In this document: positions 23,989 to 33,066 of the stretch, piece after piece | Layout of the letters: each line of letters begins with the position of its first letter | Position numbering within the stretch: the stretch's first letter is position 1 | Assembly: GCA_900539345.1 (NCBI GenBank) | Contig: UQBS01000029.1 | Coordinates: 1 to 35,573 of the forward strand | Origin: an uncultured Coriobacteriaceae bacterium | GTDB lineage: Bacteria > Actinomycetota > Coriobacteriia > Coriobacteriales > UMGS124 | Length of the DNA: 35,573 nucleotides | Direction of reading: 5' to 3' | Translations under genes and position numbers: made by a program | The notes under the pieces: model-generated | Database searches by the model: none | What the model saw: the letters and a program-made list of their open reading frames with translations, nothing else | Told to the model about the DNA's origin: nothing

Positions 23989-24022
23989 CGCGGCAAGGGC
24001 ACGAGGAGTTGCCCTTGCCGCG
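23989..24022. repeat. 13-bp perfect inverted repeat
   Basis: CGCGGCAAGGGCA (about 23990-24002) and TGCCCTTGCCGCG (24010-24022) face each other around a 7-8 nt loop. There is no T-run after it on either strand. It lies 70 bp after the ATPase and just before the LuxR remnant; it may be a terminator of atypical form or a repeat of REP type. Confidence 0.5.
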
Positions 24023-24111
24023 CGGTGCTGCGTGGGCCGGTTCCGGAACCTTTCTGGTAGCGGGACAAGTTTCGGAGCAGTTTGTCCCTTGTGTCCGACG
24101 GCCGCTTTTCC

Positions 24112-24333
24112 ATGCCTGCGTTGGTGGATGACTTTGCAAAAGCTCACGGCCTCACCCCAAGAGAAGGGGAGGTGCTGCGCTGCCTTATGCATGGACATAG
24201 TCAACAACGCATTCAAGAGTAGCTCTGCATCTCAAAGGGCACGGCAAGCTTCCATATACAGAACCTCTATGCCAAGTGCAATGTTCATTCTCGCCAGGAA
24301 CTCATCAAGCTGCACGAGGAGGAAACTGGGTGA
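24112..24333 (+). pseudogene. Broken LuxR-type DNA-binding domain
   Basis: Frame from ATG 24112: DDFAKAHGLTPREGEVLRCL, MHGHSQQRIQE, TAG (24220-24222), LCISKGTASFHIQNLYAKCN, VHSRQELIKLHEEETG, stop at 24331. It is a LuxR helix-turn-helix with one in-frame stop in the loop before the recognition helix and no sensor/membrane half. The sequence is the same kind as the end of the intact regulator at 24779 (LTKREKEVIALLLQGRSMGY ... VHSKQELIDL). It is therefore the remains of a regulator of the same membrane-LuxR family. Confidence 0.75.
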
Positions 24334-24388
24334 GTCGCGCACCCGCCCACGTCTCGTCGAATTGAAGTGCGGGCGAATTGAAACGTGA

Positions 24389-24436
24389 AAGGCGCGTCGA
24401 GGGCATGAAGGATGCTCTCGACGCACCTTATTTGTT
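24389..24436 (+). terminator. Terminator after the LuxR remnant
   Basis: AAGGCGCGTCGAG-GGCAT and ATGCT-CTCGACGCACCTT form a long stem with a 5-nt loop (about 24389-24429), followed by ATTTGTTTG. It supports the view that the remnant was once a gene. Confidence 0.65.
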
Positions 24437-24534
24437 TGGGGATTTGGGCGAAAGGGACCGTGAGACAGGAACCGCCATCGACAGCCGAAATGGCACAGTG
24501 CGCCCCCGTCTCCTTGTGGTATCCTGGGCGCTTA

Positions 24535-24571
24535 AACAAAAAGGACCCGCCATTTCTGGCAGGTCCTTTGG
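24535..24571 (-). terminator. Terminator of tRNA-Asp
   Basis: On the minus strand AGGACCTGCCA and TGGCGGGTCCT pair around a 4-nt loop (about 24540-24566), followed by TTTTTGTTT. It is 11-16 nt after the tRNA 3' end. Confidence 0.8.
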
Positions 24572-24581
24572 AAGTTCGTAG

Positions 24582-24658
<77 letters not shown>

Positions 24659-24778
24659 ACTTGTGCGCTCGCGTCGTTGCGAGGAGTTCAATATACCAAG
24701 AAAAGAACTGCGTTGTCCAGTATAGATCCCAAACTATTGAGTTGTCCACAACTTGAACACAAGACACTAAAGAGGCCA

Positions 24779-26206
24779 TCATTCCCCGCGAACGAGGTCT
24801 ATGAGCTCCTGCTTGGAGTGCACCCCGCATTTGCGGTACACGTGCTGCACATGCGACTTGATTGTGTTCTCAGAAACAAAGGTCTTTTCAGCAATATAGC
24901 CCATGGATCGACCCTGAAGAAGGAGCGCGATAACCTCCTTTTCGCGCTTGGTAAGACCAAATTGCTCGGCCAGCGCCAGAACACCGCCGTCTTCCGAAGC
25001 GGGGAGCTCTCGGCCAAGAGACGTCTCTATCAGCAGGCTCCACATACGCGAACCGTATTCGGTATAGGCCACAAGAACCGCAAGGGCCACCATGGCGAGA
25101 ACGATCATGACGATGGAGGTTGCCGACGGATCAAGCTCGGCCAAACCGAACGCCTTGCCCAGGAACATTCCAAGCAAAATACCCACCTGTTCGCATGTCA
25201 TGGCAACAGCGACCGTCTTGGCGGGCTGATTGGGCGAAGCGTAGGCATGGAACGCGATCATCGTCCAAACAAGGATGTCAAACCCGCAGTACCCCGCCGA
25301 TACCATAACGCCAGAGAGATTTCTCAACGTCGGCACAAACAAGCCGATGACCATCACGACAAATCCCGCTACGAGCACATAGAAACACGTCTTGAACAGA
25401 ACACCCACGTGATCACGAAAAACTGTGAGATAGGCAACAAGGAAAACGAGAGAGCATGCGCCACGCACCCCAACAGGCTGCGCTCCGGCAAGTCCAACCG
25501 AACCAGGCCCAATCTGCTGCTGAACATACATGAGTCCGAACACGCAACAGAACGCCAGTATGAGCGCGAGCAACCTGCCATCAACTCCGAAGACCATTGC
25601 CTTGGGGCTGATGACATCCACCTTGTGCGGCTGTTCTTGCTCGATGCGCAGGGCAGGGTCGTTTTGGTGACCAGAAAGCACGACAAACAAGACGGCGCTC
25701 AACGGAATAAGCGAGCAGGTCAACATCGCGCAGACGGAAGCGGGAAACACGTTAAGCAGCAAGTTGAATGGAAGGCCCACTGCCCAGGCGCTCGCAATAT
25801 GCACAATGGCGCGACTGTGCCCTTGAGCCACGCAAACCCAGCCCCATAGCAAAATGCCCCAACTGAAAACAGCCCCGCATATGACGGCCCCGAGAACGCC
25901 CAGCGCCATAGAGGTGCCGGCGAAAAGCAACAGGATGCCCCCGAGGACCCCGAGGGCACCCCAAACACAGGTCGCAACTCCGCCATGAGGCCGAAACACC
26001 GTGTCGAATTTAAAGGCACGAAAAAAGAGGGGCAAGGCTGCGACCGTGCACAACGTCATGGTCAAAAAGGCGGTCTCATAGAATGCCTCGCCGGCCAGAA
26101 CACTCGTAAACACCGCTTGGTCCATCCACAGCCAAAACGCCGCCGCACCGGCAATCGCAAGCGGCGAGGCAGAACCTTGAAACATGGGCTTATCCCCGGC
26201 CGTCAT
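24779..26206 (-). CDS. Membrane-anchored LuxR-family regulator (multi-span sensor half)
   Basis: 475 aa. ATG 26206 (MTAGDKPMFQG) follows GGGGGAGAT; the frame is open upstream to 26338 but without membrane features. Residues about 15-400 are about twelve hydrophobic segments (for example AIAGAAAFWLWMDQAVFTSV, LTFLALGVLGGILLLF-like, MVFGVDGRLLALILAFCCVF), with no classical input domain, typical of the large Coriobacteriia LuxR set. Residues about 415-475 hold the GerE/LuxR helix-turn-helix (LTKREKEVIALLLQGRSMGY ... SENTIKSHVQHVYRKCGVHS). It is divergent from the Tat flavoprotein at 26536, and probably senses its substrate in the membrane and activates that gene. Confidence 0.88.
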   Translation of the reverse strand: MTAGDKPMFQGSASPLAIAGAAAFWLWMDQAVFTSVLAGEAFYETAFLTMTLCTVAALPLFFRAFKFDTVFRPHGGVATCVWGALGVLGGILLLFAGTSMALGVLGAVICGAVFSWGILLWGWVCVAQGHSRAIVHIASAWAVGLPFNLLLNVFPASVCAMLTCSLIPLSAVLFVVLSGHQNDPALRIEQEQPHKVDVISPKAMVFGVDGRLLALILAFCCVFGLMYVQQQIGPGSVGLAGAQPVGVRGACSLVFLVAYLTVFRDHVGVLFKTCFYVLVAGFVVMVIGLFVPTLRNLSGVMVSAGYCGFDILVWTMIAFHAYASPNQPAKTVAVAMTCEQVGILLGMFLGKAFGLAELDPSATSIVMIVLAMVALAVLVAYTEYGSRMWSLLIETSLGRELPASEDGGVLALAEQFGLTKREKEVIALLLQGRSMGYIAEKTFVSENTIKSHVQHVYRKCGVHSKQELIDLVRGE

Positions 26207-26535
26207 ATCTCCCCCTATGAACCCTGCGCTACATCTAAACACAAGGACCGTTGGACTGCGCGCGGGAGCACTTTCCAACAGCACCAAAAGGCGCTCAACA
26301 TAATAGCAGGTAAAAGCATCATTACTAAGTAGTGACATAGCGAAATGGCCATTCTCACTACATTCGTAGAGCCCAGGTGGAAAAGCGATGCCTTACCGTT
26401 CGAACCAGATTCAAGCCATGGCCCAACGCGATCGTCACAGGCGGCGACACGTGGATATCGGCTTTCATGCGCTTGTTTCGGCCGCACTACCTTGGCACCT
26501 GAAGCAGACCATTGTCGAACGGAAAGGAACCAAAC
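26207..26535. promoter_or_regulatory. Divergent regulatory region between LuxR and flavoprotein
   Basis: 329 bp without a gene. Short inverted pairs occur at 26324-26333 (ACTA-AG-TAGT) and 26358-26369 (CTAC-ATTC-GTAG). Both hold the same CTA/TAG half, so they may be binding sites for the LuxR protein. A TAATAG at 26301-26306 is a possible -10. None of these is strong. Confidence 0.35.
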
Positions 26536-28539
26536 ATGTTTGCTGGAAACATCTCTCGTCGCAACCTCATTGGCATCAGCGCCGCCGGCTTGGCAGCGAC
26601 CGGCTGGGCCGGGAACATCATCATGCCCGTTGCCCGCGCCTCGGCCAGCGAGGTAACCGCGGACGCCAACGTCCAGACCATCAACTGCTCGGGCATCGTC
26701 GTCGATCCTGCGGCAGTGACCGAGACCATCTACTCCGACCTGCTCATTGTTGGCGGCGGCTTCGCCGGCCTCGCCGCCGCAGCCCAGGCTGGCGAGAACG
26801 GCCTCAACACCATCCTTATTGAAAGTCAGTCCGTCTTGGGCGGCAACGGTCAGGGCGTCGAGGGAACCTTTGCCGTTGACTCTGAACTCCAGAAGGAGCA
26901 GGGTATCAAGGTCAAGAAGTCCATCATCATGCAGGAAGAGCTCGGAAAGCCCCAGTGGTTCGTCAACGGCCTCTTCTACAAGGACCTCATCCAGAACTCC
27001 GCTGAAAACATCAAGTGGGCGACCGAAAAGGGCGCGGTGTTCTCCGGTCTCATCGACAATTATCCCATCGGCCCGACGGCCGGCAAGGTCGAGACGTTCC
27101 ACTGGTGGGAGAGCGGCGCCGCCGGCGTGGGCTATATCCCCTACATGAGCGAGTATGCCCGCCAGCAAGGCGTCGACATCCGCCTCAACAACCGCGGCCT
27201 GGAGTTCTCCTACGACGAGGGCGGCAAGGTTGACGGTGTGTACGCGCAGGACGCTTTCGGCGACATCGTGAACTACAAGGCGCGCGCCGTCATCCTGGCC
27301 ACCGGCGGTTTCGCCAACGACCCCAGGCGCTGCGTGCGCTACGGCTTCGACCTCGACGAGCTTGAACTCGTGGGCACGCCAGGCCACTACGGCGACGGCA
27401 TCAACATGGCCATTGCAGGCGGTGCCGCGGAATACACCGGCGTGTGCTGCCTTAAGTACAACCGCATCGGCCACGACTTCTCCGTCGAGACCTTCGGCCC
27501 GTTCTGGAGCGCCTTCTGCTTCGGCGGTGCCTTCCTGTGGCTCAACGAGAACTGTGAGCGTTTCGTCGATGAGGCTTGTGCGCTCGAGGTGGGCAATACG
27601 ATTTCCCAGTCGGCGCCCATCCACCTGCAGCCCCACACCATCTGCTACTCCATTTTCGACGCCACCGTCTACCAGCAGCAGAAGGACGCTTGGAAGGACA
27701 TGGCCGACGAATGGGAAGACAACCTCGAGGAGCAGATGCAGGGGCTCATCGATGCCGGCGACGACGTGTGGGTCGGCGACACCCTCGAGGAGGCAGCCGA
27801 AAAGGCAGGCCTGGACGTCGACGCTTTCGTGAGCGCCGTCAACGAGTACAACGCCGCGTGCGATGCGGGCGAGGACGATTGGTTTGGCAAGCCCGTCGAG
27901 TACATGGCAAAGATCGAGACTGCGCCTTTCTACATCACCAAGATTCACCCCACGATGGAGGGCCCGCTCGGCGGCGTCAAGATTGACCGCACGTTCCGTC
28001 CCGTGCTCGACAAGGGTGGAGTGATGGAAAACGTCTTCGTCATCGGCCTGGACTCCATGATGCTCTACCGCGACGTCTACCCCATGGACGTACCCGGCTC
28101 GGCCAGCGCCGAGTGCCTCAACGGCGGCCGCGTGAGTGCCAATGAGGCCGCAAAGATTGTGGAGGAGATGGGCCCCATCGAGGTTGCCGCATACGACCCG
28201 AGCGATGCGCGCACCAATGCCAAGCAGGTCATCATGGCAATTTCCGAGCTCCTCACCACCTGCGACCTGGGCCTTACGAAGGATGACTCTCCCGCTACGG
28301 TCTCTATGGACGACGCCGAGTTCGCCAACTTCTTCAATCAGGTAAAAGCCTACAAGAACGTTGCGAATCTGACGCTGGACTCCTGCGTTTTCGTCACGAC
28401 GATCACGTCCGTCCTTTCCCAGACCGCCCGCGCCGACAGTCAGCAGTACCACAACCACTACAGCGTGCAGTCCGTCGACATGACCGTCAACAGCGTGCAT
28501 GTAACTTACTCCACCGGTGAGGGCATCGTAGCCGAGTAA
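26536..28539 (+). CDS. Tat-exported FAD-binding reductase with C-terminal extension
   Basis: 667 aa. ATG 26536 (MFAGNISRRNLIG) follows GGAAAGGA at 26520-26527; the upstream TTG 26512 would put the signal too far in. Twin-arginine signal ISRRNLIGISAAGLAATGWA (6-25). FAD motif LLIVGGGFAGLAAAAQ (69-84); RAVILATGGFANDPRR is the second FAD contact; the last catalytic-fold helix is ASAECLNGGRVSANEAAKIV. Residues about 546-667 (PIEVAAYDPSDARTNAKQVI ... SVDMTVNSVHVTYSTGEG) form an extra domain of about 120 aa not found in the other two flavoproteins here and not recognised by me. No heme motif. Faces the membrane LuxR regulator. Role: extracytoplasmic reduction of an organic acceptor, substrate unknown. 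Confidence 0.88.
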   Translation: MFAGNISRRNLIGISAAGLAATGWAGNIIMPVARASASEVTADANVQTINCSGIVVDPAAVTETIYSDLLIVGGGFAGLAAAAQAGENGLNTILIESQSVLGGNGQGVEGTFAVDSELQKEQGIKVKKSIIMQEELGKPQWFVNGLFYKDLIQNSAENIKWATEKGAVFSGLIDNYPIGPTAGKVETFHWWESGAAGVGYIPYMSEYARQQGVDIRLNNRGLEFSYDEGGKVDGVYAQDAFGDIVNYKARAVILATGGFANDPRRCVRYGFDLDELELVGTPGHYGDGINMAIAGGAAEYTGVCCLKYNRIGHDFSVETFGPFWSAFCFGGAFLWLNENCERFVDEACALEVGNTISQSAPIHLQPHTICYSIFDATVYQQQKDAWKDMADEWEDNLEEQMQGLIDAGDDVWVGDTLEEAAEKAGLDVDAFVSAVNEYNAACDAGEDDWFGKPVEYMAKIETAPFYITKIHPTMEGPLGGVKIDRTFRPVLDKGGVMENVFVIGLDSMMLYRDVYPMDVPGSASAECLNGGRVSANEAAKIVEEMGPIEVAAYDPSDARTNAKQVIMAISELLTTCDLGLTKDDSPATVSMDDAEFANFFNQVKAYKNVANLTLDSCVFVTTITSVLSQTARADSQQYHNHYSVQSVDMTVNSVHVTYSTGEGIVAE

Positions 28540-28562
28540 CAAGCGATTCCGTCACACGACAA

Positions 28563-28606
28563 GCGCCCGCCCCGACTGTACGGCCACGTACATCGAGGGC
28601 GGGCGC
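28563..28606. terminator. Strong hairpin after the flavoprotein gene
   Basis: GCGCCCGCCC (28563-28572) pairs with GGGCGGGCGC (28597-28606), and inner TGTAC/GTACA pairing extends it. No T-run follows, so termination would depend on the stem. Confidence 0.5.
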
Positions 28607-28987
28607 CTGCGTTCGAAAACCACGCACAACGCCCTACCAGCGCCCGCCAACAGAGTGGCACACGGCAAAAGCATTTGCAGGCTCTACCGCGCGTCCCTCA
28701 TCAAGAAGGGACTGGCCGCTCGTTATTTCAGAGCCGCCAGCCCCAGGCGCTAATCTTGCTCGACCAGTGCAAGCGTATCGGCGCGCCTGCTCTTTCCTGG
28801 TGCTCGCCACAATATACGAGATGGCTTGGTAGTACTCGACCGCAATGCCAGCAAGTCACGTAGGAAAGACTTTTGGGGGCAAATACGCTGCGATTATTCG
28901 AGAGGGACAAGATCCAAGTTCTTTTGCGCTATGCTTTGCGCATGCGACTGACTCGTTAGCCCACCGTTCGAGCGAGAGGAGCGTGAG
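28607..28987. other. Gene-free region before the HipA-like gene
   Basis: No gene that I can support. A plus-strand frame after a TAG near 28832 stays open to the HipA-like start (contains GKTFGGKYAAIIREGQDPSS), and a minus-strand frame has CWHCGRVLPSHLVYC, but neither has a start with a ribosome site nor the third-position G/C of the neighbours. It may hold remnants of an antitoxin-like partner gene. Confidence 0.3.
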
Positions 28988-30181
28988 ATGGCGCAGTTTG
29001 ACCTAATGAACAAGAATCACCGCGTGCTTTCGTTTGAGTACGACTCGGCGTTGCATGCCGCAACAGCCATACTCTCGCTCGAAGAGGTTGCCTGGGCACC
29101 CCCGGCCATTCTCGCCAACGACGGCACGACAAACCTGGCGGCACTCAATACCTGGTGGCGCCACCGCGGGATCCCAGCCTCGCGTCACCAAATCGAGCGT
29201 CTGCTACTTTCGCTCAGCCTTGACTCAACCGCAGTGCTTGCCGAAGAAAGCCTGGGGCTCAGCTTATCGGACCGCTATTGGATTAGGTCGGCCAGCAGCG
29301 GGCTTACCTGGGAAGATGTCAACTTCTTTGACAATGACTTCTCCGATGAGCTCGGTGTGCTCACACTCGAGACGCCCTTCGCGGGCGCGCACGCCAACCT
29401 CATGAGTCCAAATTCCACAGCTGGGGGCAACCTCCAGAAGAAGTGGATCGTAGCCAACGGACAACGCCAGCTCATCAAGGGAGCGACGGGGCTCTTTGGG
29501 CAGGAGCCCTTCAACGAGGCCGCCGCAACAAGTCTTCATCGACGGCTGCTCGATGCAGACGATTTTGTACCCTATACGCTCATCTTTGATAAACGCGGCA
29601 TATACAGCTCATGCCCGGAATTCCTCGGCGCAAATGAGGAGTTCGTGCCGGCGCACGACCTTGTGCACACGTTGCTCAGCACGCGCAGCACCGTAACGTA
29701 CCCCCAGGTTCTTGACGCTTTCGTCGCCGCCGGTCTCGATGAGACGCACGTCAAAGAAGCCCTCGCGAAAATGTTCTTGTGCGACTACCTCATTGCCAAC
29801 TACGACCGTCACTTGCGCAACTTCGGTGCCATCCGCAATGCGGAAACGCTCGAGTATACGCGCATGGCACCCATTTTCGACAGCGGCGCCGCGCTTTGGT
29901 GCTGGCAGCGCCACCTCAAATATCCTCAAGACTGGGACTATGTGGCGCCGCCCTTTGGCGAGGGGATGGAGCCGCTACGCCAGGTCAAACTATTCGACGA
30001 ATACGCCTGGTTCGACGCAAGCCGCCTCATGGGGTGGCCCGACGAGGCGGCCAGCATCCTCTCACAGAACGACATCATGCCGCAGCAGCGCATCGAAGCG
30101 ATCCGCAACGAGTTGGAGAGGCGCTGCCAGGTTGCGTCTGCAACCGCCGCGCGCATCATGCCAGTTGCCGGCAGGCGCTGA
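28988..30181 (+). CDS. HipA-like serine/threonine kinase domain protein
   Basis: 397 aa. ATG 28988 with AGAGGAG 6 bp upstream. Residues 1-130 are a HipA-N-like region (MNKNHRVLSFEYDS). K164 in GQRQLIKGATG is the candidate ATP-binding lysine; NYDRHLRNFGAIRN (271-284) is the catalytic loop of the HipA kinase fold (D273, N278); DSGAALW (298-304) takes the place of the metal-binding DFG-type motif. HipA-type kinases phosphorylate cytoplasmic targets such as tRNA synthetases and may work as toxins with a HipB/XRE partner, but no antitoxin gene is adjacent. It is probably a stand-alone member of the Gram-positive HipA-like group. It converges on the membrane protein gene at 30272. Confidence 0.8.
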   Translation: MAQFDLMNKNHRVLSFEYDSALHAATAILSLEEVAWAPPAILANDGTTNLAALNTWWRHRGIPASRHQIERLLLSLSLDSTAVLAEESLGLSLSDRYWIRSASSGLTWEDVNFFDNDFSDELGVLTLETPFAGAHANLMSPNSTAGGNLQKKWIVANGQRQLIKGATGLFGQEPFNEAAATSLHRRLLDADDFVPYTLIFDKRGIYSSCPEFLGANEEFVPAHDLVHTLLSTRSTVTYPQVLDAFVAAGLDETHVKEALAKMFLCDYLIANYDRHLRNFGAIRNAETLEYTRMAPIFDSGAALWCWQRHLKYPQDWDYVAPPFGEGMEPLRQVKLFDEYAWFDASRLMGWPDEAASILSQNDIMPQQRIEAIRNELERRCQVASATAARIMPVAGRR

Positions 30182-30271
30182 GGCCGTCGATTGGTGCCCT
30201 TTCAACGCCTGCCAGCAAGCCTCAGCCTGATGCGTGTCGACATGCTCTCGCCGCAATCCGGGCAAACCCCG

Positions 30272-32644
30272 CTACGCGGTCTGCTCGATCTTGGCGAGCG
30301 CTTCTGCTCGCTCTTCCTCGATGGCCTCGATGATCTCGGCTTTGTAGGACTCGCGGTTCTGCGCTTCGTCGAGCATGAGCAGGCCGTAGTCGACGCCGAC
30401 GCCGATGGCGGCACCTGCGGCGATACCCACCGCCGTGCCCACTCCAGGGCCGACAAGCGTGCCTGCGGCACCACCCACAGCGGCGCCGACCCCTCGCGAT
30501 CCGAGCATGCTTCCGATGCGCGAGACGATTGCCTTAAAGAACGCCTTACCCGCAGCCTTCTCGACAATCTTGGATCCGATGTTCTTGGTGACCGCCTTCT
30601 CTGCAGCCTTGGCCGCCTGCTTGCCCACAGCCTTCTCAGCCGCATCGCCAGCCGCACCCGCTGCGGTCTTCTCGGCAGACTTAGCTGCCGCCTTCTCACC
30701 GGCGCTGCTAGCAGCGCTCGTCGCCGTCTTCTCGGCCGCGCTGCCTACGGCCTTGGACGTCGCCACACCAGCGGCAATACCTCCGACACCGCCAACCGTC
30801 GCACTGATTCCAAAGCGCTCGCCCGCATCAAGCAGGCGCTGCGTGGGCTCAATCGGACCGGAGAGGAAGTCGGCCGTAATGGCCTCGGTGGAGGTCAGGA
30901 GCCACTCAGGGATTCCGGTCAGCTCGCTGTTCGCCAGCCCCTCCTCGTACTCTACGTTGATGGCCGCCGCCTGGTCGACATAGCTCTGCAGGGTGGACAC
31001 AAACTCAGAGTCGTCTACGCCCGCCTCAAGACTCTCGATGAGTTGATCGGCCACGAACGACTCGATTGTGCCCGTAATGAGATTGCCCAGGCGCTCGTAA
31101 TCGGCGCCCAAGCTGTAGTACCAATCAAGGTACGAGTCGACGTTGGCCACACGCGCATCGAACACCGCGTTGACGAGCGGGACGAGATCGTTGCGCGCGT
31201 TTTCCGACAAGGCGGCCGTCTTCACGGTCGTCTCTTCCATGAGCGTCTGAACCTGTTGCTGGTCGTAGTACTTGCCGTCGAGCACGTACGCCGTGGCACC
31301 GAATGCCTCGCGCACCAGGTTCTCGGCCGGCGTGAGCTCGTCGGCGGCCTTCATCTGAGCGAGGGCACTGTCCGACGCGACAAAAGCACCGACCAAGATG
31401 AGAGGCGCCGCGATCGCAGCAACGACGGGAGCCTTGAGAAGAGCAGGTCGAGCAGTGCCGGTTGAGCGGTCAACCCCAGCCATTGTCTCTTGCCCCGCCC
31501 CAATCTTCTCCAGCGGCAAAAACACGCGCTTAAGCTCGCGCAAGTCGAGCGCGCACGTACCCAAAAGACCAGCTAGACCGAAGATGGAAGACACCAGCAG
31601 CAACGTCTGAGCGCAATAACGGCCGAAGACGTTCAACTCGCCAAGCCTGGAGAGACCATAGGTCGACAGCGCATCGGCATACGAGACAGCGAGGCCGGCC
31701 TCCGACATGATGGTGCTCGGCGAGGAGGCGAAGGGGTTCTCGGCACTGAGAAACGCCTCGGTCGCGCTCGTCACTTCGGGGGTAGGCTGCGCTGAAAACA
31801 ACGCGAAGCTCGCAACGAACAGGAGCACGCCCGTAATGCATGCGCTCGCTCGCACGTCCAGAGACGCCCGGAACAGCAATGCGGCTTCTTTGCCCACAAC
31901 CTTGTCCACAAGCATGTGTACCAGCAAAAACAAGGGCACAGCCGCCACAGCCAAACCCCATTGCCATGCGTCCCAGCCCACAGAGGCAACGAGAAGACCG
32001 GCGACGCCCACGGCAGAGACGATAAACGCCGCTATCAACCGAAACGTGCGGCCCCCGTTAATGCGGCCCAACATTCCGCCAGCATGGAGCGCAGCCTGGT
32101 TGATCGTCTTTTTCACCACCGCATGGTACGTGATGCCCGCAGCGAGCAGCATGCTGCACACTGCCCAAACCACCGCGACGCACCAGCCAGGCGCCCATGC
32201 AGCAACGCGGCTGAACAGGAAGAGCAACGCCACAACTGCCGCAGCCTTGATTGCATAGTGCCACCAGCAGAAAGGCAGACCGTGCGAACCGCCAGCTGAG
32301 GTGGCGGTATCCGACATCGAAGGCTCGCCGGCCAAGACGGAGCTGTTCGGTTTTGCCGAGCCGCCCTCCGAGGCGGCATCCGGCATTGTCATTCCATCAG
32401 TCAGGTCGGCGAAGCTCGCCTTTATCTTGTTTACCCCAGGCACCTCAGGCGTGCAAGGCGCCTCCGTCAGATCCCGGGGCATCGACGCATTGCCTTGCAC
32501 GGCCATGGGCTCAGCGGCCTTGCCGGCATCACTCGACATTGTCGTTCCGTCCACCAAGGCGCCGTCCGACGTAGTCAAATCATCCGAAAACGCAGGCGAC
32601 TCCGGCACCCGCGAATCATCAGCAGAAGAAGAGCAGTCAGTCAT
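30272..32644 (-). CDS. Large Ala-rich membrane protein with C-terminal glycine zipper
   Basis: 790 aa. ATG 32644 with GGAGG 8 bp upstream. Residues 1-125 are disordered and rich in Ser/Asp/Pro. About 128-300 hold five or so hydrophobic segments (HYAIKAAAVVALLFLFSRVA, GWCVAVVWAVCSMLLAAGIT, LIAAFIVSAVGVAGLLVAS), with two more near 350-370 and 415-435. An outer region (about 440-620) contains KYYDQQQVQTLMEE and other helical parts. From about 640 to 720 is a long Ala/Lys/Glu repeat region (SAAEKTATSAASSAGEKAAA), and then a glycine zipper SRGVGAAVGGAAGTLVGPGV... (about 730-765) like those in pore- or membrane-inserting helices. I do not recognise the family. A short ORF upstream overlaps its start by ATGA. 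Confidence 0.7.
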   Translation of the reverse strand: MTDCSSSADDSRVPESPAFSDDLTTSDGALVDGTTMSSDAGKAAEPMAVQGNASMPRDLTEAPCTPEVPGVNKIKASFADLTDGMTMPDAASEGGSAKPNSSVLAGEPSMSDTATSAGGSHGLPFCWWHYAIKAAAVVALLFLFSRVAAWAPGWCVAVVWAVCSMLLAAGITYHAVVKKTINQAALHAGGMLGRINGGRTFRLIAAFIVSAVGVAGLLVASVGWDAWQWGLAVAAVPLFLLVHMLVDKVVGKEAALLFRASLDVRASACITGVLLFVASFALFSAQPTPEVTSATEAFLSAENPFASSPSTIMSEAGLAVSYADALSTYGLSRLGELNVFGRYCAQTLLLVSSIFGLAGLLGTCALDLRELKRVFLPLEKIGAGQETMAGVDRSTGTARPALLKAPVVAAIAAPLILVGAFVASDSALAQMKAADELTPAENLVREAFGATAYVLDGKYYDQQQVQTLMEETTVKTAALSENARNDLVPLVNAVFDARVANVDSYLDWYYSLGADYERLGNLITGTIESFVADQLIESLEAGVDDSEFVSTLQSYVDQAAAINVEYEEGLANSELTGIPEWLLTSTEAITADFLSGPIEPTQRLLDAGERFGISATVGGVGGIAAGVATSKAVGSAAEKTATSAASSAGEKAAAKSAEKTAAGAAGDAAEKAVGKQAAKAAEKAVTKNIGSKIVEKAAGKAFFKAIVSRIGSMLGSRGVGAAVGGAAGTLVGPGVGTAVGIAAGAAIGVGVDYGLLMLDEAQNRESYKAEIIEAIEEERAEALAKIEQTA

Positions 32645-32916
32645 ACAAACGACCTCCAATCCCGGTCATTGTATGACAGCATCCCCTCCTCCATGCAATC
32701 CGCTCCCAACTGAATTTTCCCGAACAAACCGAAAAGAAGCACACGAGGGGCCGCGCAAATGCTCACATGCAACGCGCTGATGCCCACCGTCATAAGGGCC
32801 CAATCGACACCGCCTTGCAACCTCGCCCGCGCCCCGGCCCCCACCTCAGGCGCGGCCGGCACGGATTCAACGACCTCACCGGCCTGCAGCCGCAATCCTG
32901 AATTCCTGTGCAGCAT
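32641..32916 (-). CDS. Possible small upstream gene overlapping the membrane-protein start
   Basis: 91 aa from ATG 32916, ending FV-stop in an ATGA overlap with ATG 32644. Third codon positions are mostly G/C through the whole frame, which is unusual for a chance frame, and the frame is open further upstream (ending ...RKVVERFRMLHRNSG). There is no good ribosome site at 32916 and no known family. It is either a real coupled gene whose start lies higher up, or a remnant. Confidence 0.3.
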   Translation of the reverse strand: MLHRNSGLRLQAGEVVESVPAAPEVGAGARARLQGGVDWALMTVGISALHVSICAAPRVLLFGLFGKIQLGADCMEEGMLSYNDRDWRSFV

Positions 32917-33066
32917 CCTGAAGCGCTCGACAACTTTGCGCGAGGATGGCGGAATTGCGCGAGTGTGAGTGCGCAGCGGCTCCCCAGGTCGTTAAATGAT
33001 GTAGCCCACTGCTAACAAATGCAGTCGCACAGCATGGACGATTCGGAATATCTTGGGAGGCCAGAG

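Noticed and set aside
26215..28542. Long minus-strand frame opposite the third flavoprotein
   Set aside because: It overlaps a well-supported flavoprotein on the other strand and continues across the divergent promoter; the composition is that of an antisense frame.
28728..28910. Small zinc-ribbon-like protein on the minus strand (CWHCGRVLPSHLVYC)
   Set aside because: No ribosome site, low third-position G/C and one partial Cys pair only; chance cannot be excluded.
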